Assembly: GCF_905147045.1 (NCBI RefSeq)
Contig: NC_065910.1
Coordinates: 6,386,001-6,450,000 of the forward strand
Length of the DNA stretch: 64,000 nt
Direction of reading: 5' to 3'
Source of the DNA: Nymphalis io
Taxonomy: Eukaryota > Arthropoda > Insecta > Lepidoptera > Nymphalidae
In this document: piece by piece, positions 22,340 through 35,005 of the stretch
How the letters are laid out: each line of letters begins with the position of its first letter
How positions within the stretch are numbered: the stretch's first letter is position 1
The notes under the pieces: generated by a model
What the model saw: only the letters and a program-made list of their open reading frames with translations
What the model was told of the DNA's origin: nothing
Database searches by the model: none
Program-made: the position numbers and the translations under genes

Positions 22340-22907
22340 TATAATATTCTAGGACATTATTCACACACGGCCATCTGATCTCAAACTAAGCAGAGCTTGT
22401 ACTATGGAAACCGGACAACTGATATACTACTTTTCTTTTTTAAATACATACTTATATAGATGGCCCAGTGGTAAGAACGCGTGAATCTTAACCGATGAAC
22501 GTGGGTTCAAATCCGGGCAAGCACCTCTGAATTTTCATGTGCTTAATTTCTGTTTATAATTCATCTCGTGCTTTTCGGTGAAGGAAAACATCGTGAGGAA
22601 ACCTGCATGTGTCTAATTTCATCGAAATTCTGTCACATGTGTATTCCACCAACCCGCATTGGAGCAGCGTGGTGGAATAAGCTCCAAAACCTTCTCCTCA
22701 AATAGGGAGAGGAGGCCTTAGCTCAGCAGTGGGACATTTACAGGCTGTTACTTTACTTTTTACTTATATAGATAATTACACCCAGATTCAGGACAAACAG
22801 ACATGTTTATGGACACAAATGTCTGTCCTGGGTAGGAATCGAACCCACAACCTTCGGCATGAAAGAATCTACCAAGAGCATCTACCAACCACGCCAACCG
22901 GCTCGTC
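22340..22907 (-). mobile_element. SINE family C, split by a nested SINE A
   Basis: The minus-strand head is at 22800-22907 with GGTTCGATTCC as its B box, and the body and tail are at 22340-22449. The two halves are separated by the family A copy at 22461-22761. Removing that copy and one duplication restores a normal C element. Confidence 0.87.
22461..22761 (+). mobile_element. SINE family A nested in a SINE C
   Basis: A full-length A copy with a (TTTAC)n-type tail. Its target-site duplication ACTTATATAGA at 22450-22460 and 22762-22772 is made of SINE C sequence, so it inserted after the C copy. Confidence 0.92.
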
Positions 22908-23483
22908 AATTACCAAATATTTCGCGTAAAAGAATATTTAACATTTCTTTAAAAGCCTTTTTTATATGATTAAAAACCTCCAAACGTGTACACTTTCACA
23001 ATCTTTATTATCATATATTCACTGTATGCAATTTTAATCGTGACTCGAAACAGCGCAACCACTTTCTTTAGGGATTAGGAAATTCTTTGGTCTTGTTGTA
23101 TATCGTGAGTGCTGTTTAGCTTTTGTTTTAGGATTTAAGTATTTCTAATTAGAGTAACAAAATTCACTAGTTTATATAGCTCGTTTGTTTTGTGTTCTTA
23201 GCCTGTAGTGGTCTTAGTAACGTATAAGGCGAAGCAATTCTGGTTTGGCCATATGCCAAGCTAACAAGCGGTAACGTTTTATACCTAATAAAATTCCTGA
23301 TTGTCTTCGTAACTGGCTATGGGTTGTTGAATTTTAATTGTATTCGTAAAATCGATGTCAAAATCAGAAATATACTTCATTCAAGTTGGCGATCACTAGC
23401 TTGAGTCGTCATTTTGTAATTTAATTTTAAAATAAGGCTTACCATCTGTTCGAAATGCAGAAGTAGATTCTATTGAAAAGTAA
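22908..23483. other. Non-coding
   Basis: No supported gene or repeat. Confidence 0.4.
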
Positions 23484-23762
23484 TTGGTAGAGCTTTGTTC
23501 AAGCCCTTCTGTGGGTTTGTACCACCAACTGATCAGATATTCTACCGCCAAACAGCAATACTTAGTATTGTTGCATTCTGGTTTGAAGGATGAGTAAGCC
23601 AGTGTAACTTCAGGCACAAGGGACATAGTATCTTTGTTTCCAAGGTTGGTGATGCATTGACGATGTAACGAATGGTTGATAATTCTTACATCGCTAATGC
23701 GGTGGTGACCATTTAACATCAGGTGGTCCATTTGCCCGTCCGTCTACTATAACATAAAAAAA
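23484..23762 (+). mobile_element. SINE-like family B
   Basis: A diverged but nearly full-length copy with GATCAGATATTCTACCGCC, TTCTGGTTTGAAGGATGAG and a short A tail. Confidence 0.83.
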
Positions 23763-26700
23763 GAACCAGCAAGTAACTTAGTAGTTACTAATAATCATAT
23801 AAAATTATATTTATAAACATCAACGAATACTAACTCCAATCTCTTCGGTCATTTATGTTATCCTATACCGTATAATTTTGTTTTTTGTTAGTAACTCAGT
23901 TTGATTTTCATTTTAAAATGGTTTCAGAACATTAAACAAATGACTGATGATTATACAAAGTATAAATTGACTTCAATAAAAATAAAATAAGAATACCATT
24001 TTAAGAGTAACTTGGTAGAGAATCGGTATTTCAATACTGTAACATGTTGATTCAATGGCTTTACCCCCTGAGTAAAGATTATTTTTTTAAATTTTTGATT
24101 TAATAAAAATTAAAGTGTTTATATTAATCTTTAATATTTTTCAAATAGAGAGTAAAATCAAAACTGACTGGTCAAATAGTTAAGATTAGCTTTTAAAGTA
24201 TATTTACGGAGTATTTTCTAGAAAGATATTAATATCAGCTTTATCATCGTGAATGTTCTTACATAAATATTTATTAGGGTCTTTCAGCAGAGTAGTCGAC
24301 ATACCAGTCATCGATTAAGGGTTTGAACATTTTAGCAAATATATTGGACAGTCTTGTTTCATTCCCGAAATAGATATTATTGATATTTGAAATTCCAATC
24401 AGCATATATCTAGTATGTATTTTATCGAAATTGTTAAGTTATTTCTGTACGGAATTTTCTAGAAACAAATGATAATATTATAGTTTTTAAAAAGAAAAGC
24501 AATGATGGAACTACTTTTTAGTGGTTTAAGAAATGTTTGCTATTTTTTATCTCGACAATGTAACGATAATGGAAACTAAGATGAGACCTTGGGCGGCCCA
24601 AACTCAGTTACTTGAGAAAACAATAGAAAGTATTACTGTTAGGCAAATCTAATTAAATCAAAGTATCTTAATCGAAAGAGACTTATATATTTCATAGAGA
24701 AATATTTTGAATCATTATACCACTTAAACAGAAATAACAGGCCGTCTAGAAGATTGTACTGTGGCATTGTACCCAGAACGCGTGCACTATTGCCTCTCTG
24801 CACCGCTGGACTCAGCCTATGGGGCAGCTCTTTGGTCACCAGAAGTGTGGACCAGTTTCTTAGAGATCTTTTATAATTTTTTCTATATATTAATGAAATT
24901 TCAGTCTGATACGGCCTACGCTATCTGTTTGCAAACAGACATTGTTACTTATAACTAAATATAATTTAAAGTGTGTAAAATATGTTTTGAATTCAAAGTT
25001 CATTTGTTTTTCTGTCCCGTGAATCATATGAGATTTATGGTCACTAACTATTGTGTATGTTATCTGGTCAACTTGCTACGTATATTTCCAAACTCGTTAT
25101 TGCTCTTCTTTTTCGCCCAGGCGCCATGAATATTTTAAAAGCTTTTATTTCACTTGACCTACATATTTCAACCAGCTTAATTTAATCTATTGTGTTGTAT
25201 TTTTGCAAATATATTTGGTAACAAATTAGAATTTATTGTTTTTTTAAACAGTTAATAAAAAAATAGAACAATATTAGTCGGTATTTCAAATAATTTATCC
25301 AAGGAGTTTACACAAACAATGTGGTCACACTATGTAACGCCTATACACAGGGGATGTATAAAACGAAATCATCCGAATTGCCTCAGTATAAAGCCTGTAG
25401 TTTTCTGATCACATACCACGAACCAATCTTGCTTCCCTTTTAAATTGATGTGTGGTCAATACACGAACCGTAATATCCCATTTATGTATTTCCGACTAGG
25501 GTTTACATGTGAATGTGTGCATTAGGGTGCTAGTAGTAGAACAGAGCTATAAACAATTGAGTAGCTTTTTTCTATTGAAATTGAAAAAATACAGGTATGA
25601 AATTATTTTCTTTAAGTCACTTATGTCGATTCAGAGTTTAGCTCTACATAAAATAATTTGTAATAATTAATAGGAATGTTGACAAAGCTAATAAAATAAT
25701 AGTAATTAGCATTGTAAGTAATATAAATTCATCTTTAGATCATCAGCCCTTCAAACTGTATCCTAATCAACTTAATCCAGAGGAGTTTACTTAAAGTCTT
25801 ATCAAGAGTATGCATAGTATAACAATTATTAACAATACCAATAATGATTAAAGGGTGATATTGACTTAAGTGATTTATAAGGGTGCTATCATTTTAAAGT
25901 TGAGCACAGTGGAGATGGCCCAGTGGCCTTACTAACATCGAGGATATTGGGATGAAACTCTACCACATGTGAATCCACCGACCACAGGAGTGTGATCAAT
26001 AAGTTCAAACCATCTTATCAAAGTGAGGGGCTCCGTCCAAAATTTCGTCAATTTTTTTTTGTAGAACTTTTTTTGTAGAACAGCTTTAGAGTTTGTGATC
26101 AAATTTTCTCTATCCTATATAATGAATAAGATGATAAAATGTTTATTTTTAATAATATGATACACAATTGGAAGTACTGTATATATGAACTTACTATGTA
26201 TAAAGATTATTCAATTGCGCTCGTTTTAAAGCTAAGTGAAATATTACAGTGAGAGTGTTGTAATACCCTTTGTAATAGGGAATTTATGCGGACATTTTGA
26301 CCTAAAATTCGGTCATAATAGTAGTCATAAAAGTTGGAATGTAAATGCTACTAGGTTATTGGTGGTATTACACAGTCCGCTAAACGGCCTCTCGACAAAG
26401 GCTATAATTACACACATCTTGAAACTTCATTCGATATGGAAAGGTTTTCTCATGGTGATAAACTTTACAGAATGAACTTAAAGCACCGGTATACCATGAT
26501 AAAGTGAGTGAAGTTTATGTATGTAAACTGGTACCTGCTATTTTTTGAGTAGGATTATTTACTAATTAAGGAGAAATTTTCGTGTATGTGGCTCTTTGCA
26601 TGAATGGATCGCAGGACGAGCGATTGTTTCGACATTGGATATGCATCTTTCCTGCTGTGCTCAAGGCACATTCTGCAGAACACCTCAACTCATCTCAGGG

Positions 26701-26807
26701 GTGACATGTGCACCCCACTTTACCACACTGGGCCACCTTTACAGAGAAGAAGTGGCCACAATCTGTTTAAGGATATCTCAATATATTGCATATTTTATTA
26801 TAAAATT
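23763..26807. other. Long gene-free stretch with old repeat traces
   Basis: No exon supported. A degraded family A copy is at about 25910-26030 (GAGATGGCCCAGTGG and CACATGTGAATCCACC). A minus-strand frame at 24639-24839 (H-R-L-S-P-A-V-Q-R-G-N-S) has a feel of a LINE C-terminus but cannot be assigned. The rest is AT-rich. Confidence 0.45.
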
Positions 26808-27205
26808 AGTAGACTAACCGCTTTGTTTGTCTAGTGCCAAGATCAAGAGTTTGAAACCAGGACCTTGGGTCCTGGTTTCAAACTCTTGAAACTCCAGACG
26901 AGCCAATAATAAGTTTTTGGTTTTTCTGCCGAAGATTCTCAGTAGCAGCCTGAAGACTAAAAGTTAGAAGTGTGTACACTCTTGTACCTTAAAAAGCACT
27001 TAAAGCCGCAAAAGAGTTCAGGCGCAGGTTATTCCTGAACTATTTTTGGTCGTGTCAGAATGCCGTTCCGTTGGATTTACAGTGAGAGAATAGAGAGTGT
27101 ATCCGTGTATGCGCTCACACTTGTGCACTATAATATGCCCTGCGCAGTTGGCTTATCTCTTGGAAAAGGTGGCCTTGGTGGAAATCGATCAGGAGGACAT
27201 CATAG
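26808..27205 (+). mobile_element. SINE family E, near full length, with a hairpin in the head
   Basis: A TTTGTCTAGTG A-box-like stretch is followed by a B-box-like GTTTCAAACTC. The body includes TGTACCTTAAAAAGCACTT and TCACACTTGTGCACTATAAT; the end is GAAATCGATCAGGAGGACAT. Related fragments are at 31432 and, more diverged, 52450. The head carries a 22-bp inverted repeat (26843-26889). Confidence 0.65.
26843..26889. repeat. Perfect 22-bp inverted repeat with a 3-base loop
   Basis: The left arm 26843-26864 and right arm 26868-26889 are exact reverse complements, separated by TTG. The right arm includes the B-box-like stretch of the SINE E head, and the left arm is its mirror. Confidence 0.95.
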
Positions 27206-28208
27206 AGTACAAAAATCCACCAGCTTAATTATAAGTTTTTATTTCCATTACTTAATCTTTGGTACAGAGGATACGTCCAATGATAACTTAGCTATGTGTG
27301 AAATAACACATAATATTTACAAAAGAAGAATGAAATATCATTCGCCAATATACAAATAATTAATCAACCGATATCCCACCATTTCATTTTATATATTACA
27401 TTAAAAGATAAAAAAATATTTATTTAAAGTAAATACATAAAAGAGATATGTATATATTTTTTCTAGCACCAACCATTCTTTATTGAACTAAAAACAAATA
27501 TTTACGCCTAACGTTAGAAAACCTCTTATATGATTTGGTAAAATCTTCTTTACGTTAAATTAAATATATTTCGATATAAAACAGGATTTTTCGCGTGAAA
27601 TGTTTGGAACGAATGGTATTACGTTGTAGCGATGTTTTCTACGTTACTTTTGATTTAATATTCATGTATTTTACTTACATAATTCATATAATTTTATTAA
27701 AAATAGATTGCATTAAATATTGTGAATTGTAATTCGAAGAGAACAACTATTAACCGACATATTTCAAGATGTAATTTAATCGTTCTAATCGTCTACTTAA
27801 AACGTTATTTTTTGTGCCTTTGTGCCTAATATAGTTTTCTGTATTGGCTTCTTTTAAATTTGGTTATATAGATATATATTTAAATGACTGCTTACAGTTA
27901 TTGCTTAACTTTTGAGAGTAGTAGCGTGAATTCATAAAGCCTATTCAAGAAAATATACTACGTCTTTCATCACCGGGATATTTGCCTTTTTTATAGGTAG
28001 ATGAAAAAATCTATATGTTATCATATTAATTAATTTGTATTTATATACACACATATTATGATCTTATCTTTTATCTTATGATAAAAGATTTTTTCAAATT
28101 TTAGTAGCACTTCTTGAGATTTTCTTTATAAACTATAAAAAATCTTTTAACTGACTTCAATAAAATGAGAACTGATGTTTTGCATTCACGAGCGCGTAAT
28201 TTGGATAA
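27206..28208. other. Non-coding
   Basis: AT-rich; no exon or repeat recognised. Confidence 0.4.
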
Positions 28209-28219
28209 TTTAAACTTTA

Positions 28220-28535
28220 AGTCGAGATGGCCCAGTGGTAAGAACGCGTGAATCTTAACCGATGAACGTGGGTTCAAACCCGGGCAAGCACCTCTGAATT
28301 TTCATGTGCTTAATTTCTGTTTATAATTCATCTCGTGCTTTTCGGTGAAGGAAAACATCGTGAGGAAACCTGCATGTGTCTAATTTCATCGAAATTCTGC
28401 CACATGTGTATTCCACCAACCCGCATTGGAGCAGCGTGGTGGAATAAGCTCCAAACCTTCTCCTCAAATAGGGAGAGGAGGCCTTAGCCCAGCAGTGGGA
28501 CATTTACAGGCTGTTACTTTTACTTTACTTTACTT
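28220..28535 (+). mobile_element. SINE family A with 11-bp target-site duplication
   Basis: A full-length copy with a (TTTAC)n tail. Flanked by TTTAAACTTTA at 28209-28219 and 28536-28546. Very similar to the copy at 22461, sharing GATGAACGTGGG, CACCTCTGAATTTTC and TCAAATAGGGAGAGG. Confidence 0.92.
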
Positions 28536-28546
28536 TTTAAACTTTA

Positions 28547-29400
28547 TTCTATAGAGATAGTTCTCGACGTCCCGTATATTTTTCTTTGACGCTTTAAGAT
28601 ATTGTTCTTAGAAGATAATATATTCTTCATTCATCAATGTACTTACTTTTATATGTATCGTATCGATAGAAAAGTATTCTCGGAAGTGTGTTTCATTATA
28701 TTTTTATACTAGATAATATTTTATAGAAATAAAAAAATATTGTGTATTTATATATCTTGTACTTTCAATAACTTTAAATCTTTTGTTAAATAACATTTAT
28801 AGATAATGCTTGTCATTCAATAAAAACTATATAATATATGAAAAATATAAAAAAGCTAGCACTGAGTTTTGAGCCGGTTCATATCGGTAGAAACTCCTTT
28901 CCGAAATGACGGTAGCTCTACATTTCATTAGATATTAGAAGATGTAGCCCATTTCGGAGTAAGTTTTTGTATATAATGTTATTATATAAGTAGTGCGCAT
29001 ATTTACATTATTAACGTAACAAGAATGAAATTCATGTTCTCCCATCATAATAAAAATAGGTACCATTGTTGGACAAATGCCACCCCTTCTTTTAAGAAGG
29101 ATCCCTTGCCATCCTCCTGTGGCAGATCCATTCGGTTTACGCATATTTTGATAAGATAATAAGTCCTAGACACATATTAAGCTATAGTAAACTTAGAGGT
29201 TCACGATCAGTTTGAACCAGAAATCTTCTATTAAGAACCACTTGTTCTAACCAGTCAGCTATTTAGGGTCTTTATATAATATATAAAATAATATGATATA
29301 TACGCAATTGTCATAACAATCGGTTAAAAGCTGTAGCAGATGATCCAGTTACAACAAAGTGAAAAACTTTCTCCGTGAAAAATACAAAATGGTCAAACGG
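28547..29400. other. Non-coding
   Basis: AT-rich. Weak repeat traces near 28860-28920 and 29200-29280 cannot be placed firmly. Confidence 0.35.
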
Positions 29401-29612
29401 TATCAAGCGAGGCATCTTGCGGGCGGCAAATTGAAGTAACGTTTTTCAAGTCTATAAACGCGCTAGCTTAATCACAATGTTAATTCCGGAACACAGCACC
29501 GCAAATTGCTAATTGGTGGTAAAATATCCGCTTATATTAAAACTACCTTCATACCACTTATCATCAGATGGAGTGGAGTCATTTGCAAACTGTATATTTA
29601 TATATAAGACTG
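29401..29612 (+). repeat. LINE 3'-end remnant, interrupted by a family F fragment
   Basis: GAGGCATCTTGCGGGCGGCA at 29409-29428 and ACCACTTATCATCAGATGGA at 29555-29574 both match the 3' end of LINE copies 1 and 2. Between them about 100 bases (29448-29551) are a dispersed sequence that recurs at 31730-31830. Confidence 0.65.
29448..29551 (+). repeat. Dispersed repeat F, part 1
   Basis: AATTCCGGAACACAGCACCG and GCAAATTGCTAATTGG recur nearly unchanged at 31730-31830. The nature of the element is unknown. Confidence 0.7.
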
Positions 29613-29667
29613 AAAAAATATAATTAAATAATAAATCGATATTCATTGTCCAACTGTCAGCCCTACG

Positions 29668-29830
29668 ATATACGACAACGTTTAAACTGGGCCAAGTGCC
29701 AAGTTTTAAATAAACTAGGAAATAAAACTTTCTTTATTTTCATACACTTCGGTACACATGAGTACATGAATTCGATGTGTGCACTCGGCTGAGTGAGAAA
29801 ACATGCACCGGACAAGCGTGAAACTGGACT
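29668..29830 (+). repeat. Dispersed repeat F, part 2
   Basis: The stretch from GTGCCAAGTTTTAAATAAAC through TTTATTTTCATACACTTCGG recurs at 30749-30830. Its later part (CACTCGGCTGAGTGAG, GGACAAGCG) recurs at 31888-31985. Confidence 0.65.
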
Positions 29831-29927
29831 TGATTGAAAATTCAAACTATAAAGAATTGAAATACAAACCAAAAGATCTCATAACAAAAATGTCACAAAA
29901 CAAAAGTTGAGTTTATTATCAAATTAG

Positions 29928-30218
29928 ATGGTTATAAAAAATATAATTAAAATAAGTTTCATTAATACAATAAATATTTTTTTGCTACGTGTACTTATAC
30001 ACACACACGGAGAAGCAACGATGTTCATCGTATACGAGCCACACACACAAGGAATAGAGAGCAGCGGCGAAGACAGAATATTACCGTTTGCCGTCACGGC
30101 ATACGAGTCGGTCTTACCCTTAAGACGTGCTAAATGGCGTTTCAGTTTAAAAAAAATAGCCTTTTGGACAGGTCAATTTCTCATCTCATGGTATGATAAT
30201 AAATTCTGTCGGTTATAA
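29928..30218 (+). other. 96-codon open frame of unknown nature
   Basis: A GC-richer block (about 30000-30160) in AT-rich DNA encodes G-E-A-T-M-F-I-V-Y-E-P-H and L-P-F-A-V-T-A-Y-E-S-V. No splice sites or domain are evident. It may be part of an unknown repeat or a decayed exon. Confidence 0.2.
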
Positions 30219-30748
30219 AGGATATTTATTTAAAACATACTCGAGCATGCTACTTTTACTACGTATTACTAATAGTTCTATTTTCTCCTCCAATGAAGTG
30301 TTAAACTAACTAGGAGTGAGTGTAGTTATAAATAATAGGATATAAGAAGTCAGGATTTAACTAGCAACTTTGTTTCCACTAAGATCTTTGGGAATGTTTT
30401 CTTAGAGTTAAAAGATAACAACCTACCTTTGTTACAAGATTACTAATTACAAGGTTACCTTATCTACCTCGTGTGTAGTAGCTAGCTCCTAAGGTTGCAC
30501 TTCCCGAGGTTCTGGATTGAAACTCAAGTCGTGCTATTAAAACGTTATTGGGTTCTTATCAAGAAATAGTAACTTTAAGAAACTTTTAGGAGTTGGTACT
30601 GTTGCGTAAAACGGAAAACGGTCGTGAAAATCACAAGATGTGTGTCATTCCTTTTCTAAATAATGAAATAATTTAACAGAAAATTGTATCTTCTTTATAT
30701 TACCAAAACATTGCCAGCCCTAATAAATAGACCACATAATGCATGCTC

Positions 30749-30830
30749 TACACTGGGCTATGTGCCAAGTTTTAGATAAACTAGTGAATAAAATTTACTT
30801 TATTTTCATACACTATGATACATATCAGCT
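30749..30830 (+). repeat. Dispersed repeat F, fragment
   Basis: It matches 29680-29760 (GTGCCAAGTTTTAGATAAAC and TTTATTTTCATACACT). Confidence 0.6.
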
Positions 30831-31012
30831 ACAACGATGACCGAATTCATTCAATATTATTAAAAAAATATAATAAAAATGAACATCAAAATACTTAATA
30901 TATACCATTACAAATATAATGTAACAAGATTTTTTACATTGAGACATTTAATTCCATGTATTGCATTGGAAATAAAAACATGCATCAAAAATAAAATAGA
31001 AAAGTTATATCT

Positions 31013-31222
31013 ATCAATCAATCAATCAATCAATCAACAGCCAATCTTCTCAAACTGCTGAACATAGGCCTCTCCCAAGGTGCGCCAAAGCTCCCTGTCC
31101 TCCGCCTTCCGCATCCAGTTGGTGCCCGCCACCTTCTTAAGGTCGTCGGTCCACCTGGCTGGAGGGCGCCCTACGCTGCGCTTGCCGATTCGCGGTCTCC
31201 ACTCTAGGACTCGTCTGCTCCA
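31013..31222 (-). mobile_element. RTE-type LINE 3' fragment with (CAAT)n tail
   Basis: About 190 bases are almost identical to the 3' end of the RTE element at 47968-48175 (CTCTCCCAAGGTGCGCCAAA and CTTCTTAAGGTCGTCGGTCC). The simple-repeat tail (CAAT)n is at 31013-31037. The match stops at about 31222, so it is a 5'-truncated insertion. Confidence 0.85.
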
Positions 31223-31431
31223 ACGGTTAGTTGTATCTATATATGGTCTTATACCATTTTACCTCCAGCCCATCTTTATCCACAGTTGTATAGGTATCTC
31301 TTCCAAGCTTTCGGGTCTTTATCTTACGCATCAAGTCAATATAGTCCACGGAAAATATATCTAAGGAGATTTGTTCACTCGACAAACAAAAAAATACATC
31401 AATCTAAAAACTGGTTAAGTCAAAATCAACA

Positions 31432-31685
31432 TGATATCTTGTCCTGACCATTTTAGTATCATCTCGAAGTCTAAAAATTAGCAGTGTTTACACTCCCGTG
31501 CTTCGGGAAGCATATAAATCCGTGGATCCTGGGCTTTAATCTTTTTCGGCCGTGTCGGATTTGTCGTCCTATCGGATTATGTGGGTACGAGAGTAGAGAG
31601 AGAAATTGTATTTGCGCATAAACTTGTGTTCTATAATGAGCACCGTGGCTGAAATCGATGAAGACGTCATCATCATTATAGTGAA
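31432..31685 (+). repeat. SINE family E, partial
   Basis: It shares GTGTTTACACTCCCGTGC, CGGCCGTGTCGGAT and the GGCTGAAATCGATGA end with 26900-27205. The tRNA-like head is missing. Confidence 0.6.
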
Positions 31686-31729
31686 TATAAAATTTGCTAT
31701 ATACAATACATGTTGAACTAATGTTTCCA

Positions 31730-31985
31730 TGTCTGTAAACACGCTAGCTTGATTGAGCTGATTCCGGAACACAGCACCGCAAATTGCTAATTGGAGGTAA
31801 AATATCCGCTTAAATTAAAACTACCTTCATCATTCCTGAAAAATATTTACTTTATAAGATATTTTCTAATGGATAAAAGAGTACCTTATTCAATACACTT
31901 CAGTGTACGTCAGTTAGACGTGTCCACTCGGTTGAGTAAAGAATGCTTGCGATGGACAAGCGGAAAACTGAACACGACCAAGCGA
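31730..31985 (+). repeat. Dispersed repeat F, two parts close together
   Basis: 31730-31830 matches 29448-29551, and 31888-31985 matches the later part of 29668-29830 (CACTCGGTTGAGTAAAG and GGACAAGCGGAAAACTGA). The two parts keep the same order as at 29.4-29.8 kb, which suggests one parent element. Confidence 0.6.
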
Positions 31986-32092
31986 GATTGTTCGCTGTTT
32001 GATAGTTTTAAAATCCTATTATAAAGATGAGAAAGATAAATTTAACGGTGAACTTAGTTTTATCTTTAACTGGAATTGATGGGATATATTCT

Positions 32093-32240
32093 GCCACAAC
32101 CTTCTTCTCAAAAAGGGAGAGGAGGCCAGCTTTTTTAGCCCAGCAGTGGGACATTTACAGGCTGTTACTTACTTTATTCTGCCACATGTAAATTCCACCA
32201 ACTCGCATTGGAGCAGAGTGAGCTCCAAATATTCTTCTAC
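32093..32240 (+). repeat. SINE family A, rearranged fragments
   Basis: The 3' part of A (CTCAAAAAGGGAGAGGAGGC to ACAGGCTGTTAC) is followed by an upstream part of A (CTGCCACATGTAAATTCCAC to GAGCTCCAAA). The internal order is inverted relative to a normal copy, so these are two pieces. Confidence 0.7.
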
Positions 32241-34568
32241 AGCAGTACTGTATTGTACTGATGTGATAGTTAGTGCGTTTAAAAGAAATGATTTCTTTTT
32301 ATTGATGTTAAAATGACATATATAAACGTTGTACTGAAATTGTATGAAATTATCCTTTAATCTTTAAATTTTGACTATTTCATTATTATTCTGTCAGTGT
32401 ATAATATCACAACGACTTTATAAAATAAAGACCACTTTAAAATAAAATAAAACACTAAATGTACGAACATTTTCAAGATCCACTAAAATGCACCTTGGAC
32501 TTTAAAATGTCACAGCGTTTTAGGTGAAATGAGATTTTCGTACAAAAGTCACGTTAAGGCCGGTCTACATGACAGGAATATGATATGTTAATGGCGACTC
32601 ATTTGAGACAGCTACATTAATATTTATATCAGTTGATTTATGGATGGAACGGAATTCGACTTTACGTACGGACATAACGTTATTTTGTAAACATTTTGTA
32701 CTTAATGGCTGTAATCATTAGCGTAATCTGTGGTTCATTTTAATTAAATAACATTTTTAATTCGTTTTTCGAATTAAGCGTATTAAATGTTTGGTCTTGA
32801 AATCATTTCACATTGTCTTGATTTAACTGGTAAATGCTATATATCTATACACTAACGGTCGTACTTACGTTGCTTAGCGGCTGTTTAGTTAAACAATGAT
32901 TTGTTTCTTTCTGTCATTATTGATTTGACATTCGGGGGAAGAAGACAACTAATCACCCTAAAAACAAAGTTTATAAAAACACTTTATATTTATACGAGAA
33001 ATATAACAAGTTAAACGTTACTTTATTCCTATGAGTCTTATCTTGTTATATATTTATTATTTAACTTACTAAATAGGATATTTAATGAGGAAAATCTACA
33101 TTTTACGCCTAATCAAAAATAATAATTAAATGCGGTTATAGAAACAAAATCAAGCAATTTCTTGTGGTAATTTAAAGAATTATGCATGTATTGATAGATA
33201 TTATTTTAAAACTTTAGATTTATACATATTTATATACTTAATCTTAAATTTGAATATTAATGTGTAGATTAGAACATAAATCCTCCCTTCATCCGAGGCA
33301 GCCATTAATAATAACTGGCGATCGAGTAGTGTTTGATAAAATTTATGCGTCAACTGATTTCTGAATGCAAATTAAATTATTGGTTAAAGTACCTACAATA
33401 ATAATTGGAGAAATTTTTGATAGATATCATTTAGGAGAGCACATTTCACTTGAGTTTTGAATTGAATAAAACAGATTATATAGATATTATTACAACAGAA
33501 GAATTCATTCTAAATTTAAATGTTTTTATGTTTTTCATTCAGACACAAAAGCAGCAACCAATTTCTTCGTATATTTCGGGCGAAATATTTAATAATCTAT
33601 TGGGCTATTTATTACGGATTCTTGAAAATATCATATGAGCAAAGAGCAAAGTTATAATTGGAGCTTTGGAAAATCAAAGTGGATATAAGAAGTTGGGAAA
33701 ATGGAAATGTGTTGTATATTAAATAAAGATATAGTAATCAAGAACTTGTAGAGAATTATGTATGTATTTCTTCCTATACAATATGCTATAGTGCAGTAAT
33801 TAAAAGGCCGGTGAATAACATACTTTTATATGAAATAATAAGATGTATTAAAACTAACATCACAATAATTGCAGCGTTGTATAAATGGTAATATTTCCAA
33901 TTGTTGTGGAGAGGTCTGTCGAGCTATGAGCGGAGAATGACACTAGGTGTTAAGAATGTCTATATGAAAGTCCTCACGCGTCAATTTCTACAATCCATGT
34001 CGAGGATGGCCAGCTAAGATATATGTTTTCATGCCTTTTGAGGTTCATTCAACTTGTATCATTATAAATAATCCGTCTAAATTTATTTCATCAAACTCAA
34101 TCGTAAATTCGGCACAGAACCTTTTAAAATATATTTAGTTAATTTTCCTGACAACGTTATCATGTTTTGTCATCAAACAAAGACAACATCAATAATTTAG
34201 ACAATACAGATATATAAGTATACGTGTGAACTAGATAACGTCGGTTAGCTAAGCATTTTGGTCGACAAATGACCGAATCGCATATAAGATTGATCGACAA
34301 TCACCCAGTGTGATGAATGTGCAACGCGGATGCTCCCGTGATTAATTGTTGACGCCTAATTGATTCTAGAGCTGATTTCGTATATGTTGTACCTAAATTG
34401 TAAATTATTGTATTACTAAATTGTAGACTTGAGGTTTGTGTGGTTTTATATGTAACTAGCGAATGGCAGACCTGTTATGGAATGGTCTTTAAATACTATT
34501 GGAAACATTTGTCTGATTGTATGATATTCGTTACGAGAAAGGAGTAGGTGGTGGTAGTGGCAGGTTAC
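32241..34568. other. Gene-free AT-rich stretch
   Basis: No exon or repeat supported. A 62-codon plus-strand frame at 33450-33638 has no resemblance. Confidence 0.45.
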
Positions 34569-34858
34569 TGGTGGTAGAGCTTTGTGCAAGCTCGTCTGGG
34601 TAGGTACCACCTACTCATCAGCTATTCTACCGCAAAACAGCAGTGCTTGGTATTGTTGTGTTCCGGTTTGAAGGATGAGTGAGCAAGTGTAATTACAGGA
34701 ACAAGGGACATAACATCTTAGTTTCCAAGGTTGGGGGCGCATTGGTGATGTAAGCGATGGTTAACATTTCTTACAATGCCAATGTCTATGGGCGTTGGAG
34801 ACCACTAACCATCAGGTGGCCCATATGCTCGTCCGCCTTCCTATTATATAAAAAAAAT
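34569..34858 (+). mobile_element. SINE-like family B, full length
   Basis: A well-preserved copy from TGGTGGTAGAGCTTTGTGCA to CCTATTATATAAAAAAAA. No clear target-site duplication. Confidence 0.9.
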
Positions 34859-35005
34859 CCGTGTCGAGGACAGTTATTGTAGAGACTGCACTTTGAAGAC
34901 TTGCCTTATAATATCTTCAGAAATATTTTTTTAATTTAACAACTAATTAGATTTGATTCTGATTTATGATCATTATTGTAATAGGCAGTTTACTAGCGGA
35001 AAAGG

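Noticed and set aside
31013..31061. (CAAT)n run as the start of a CRISPR-like or regulatory repeat
   Set aside because: It is the simple-sequence tail of the RTE 3' fragment that follows. There are no spacers.
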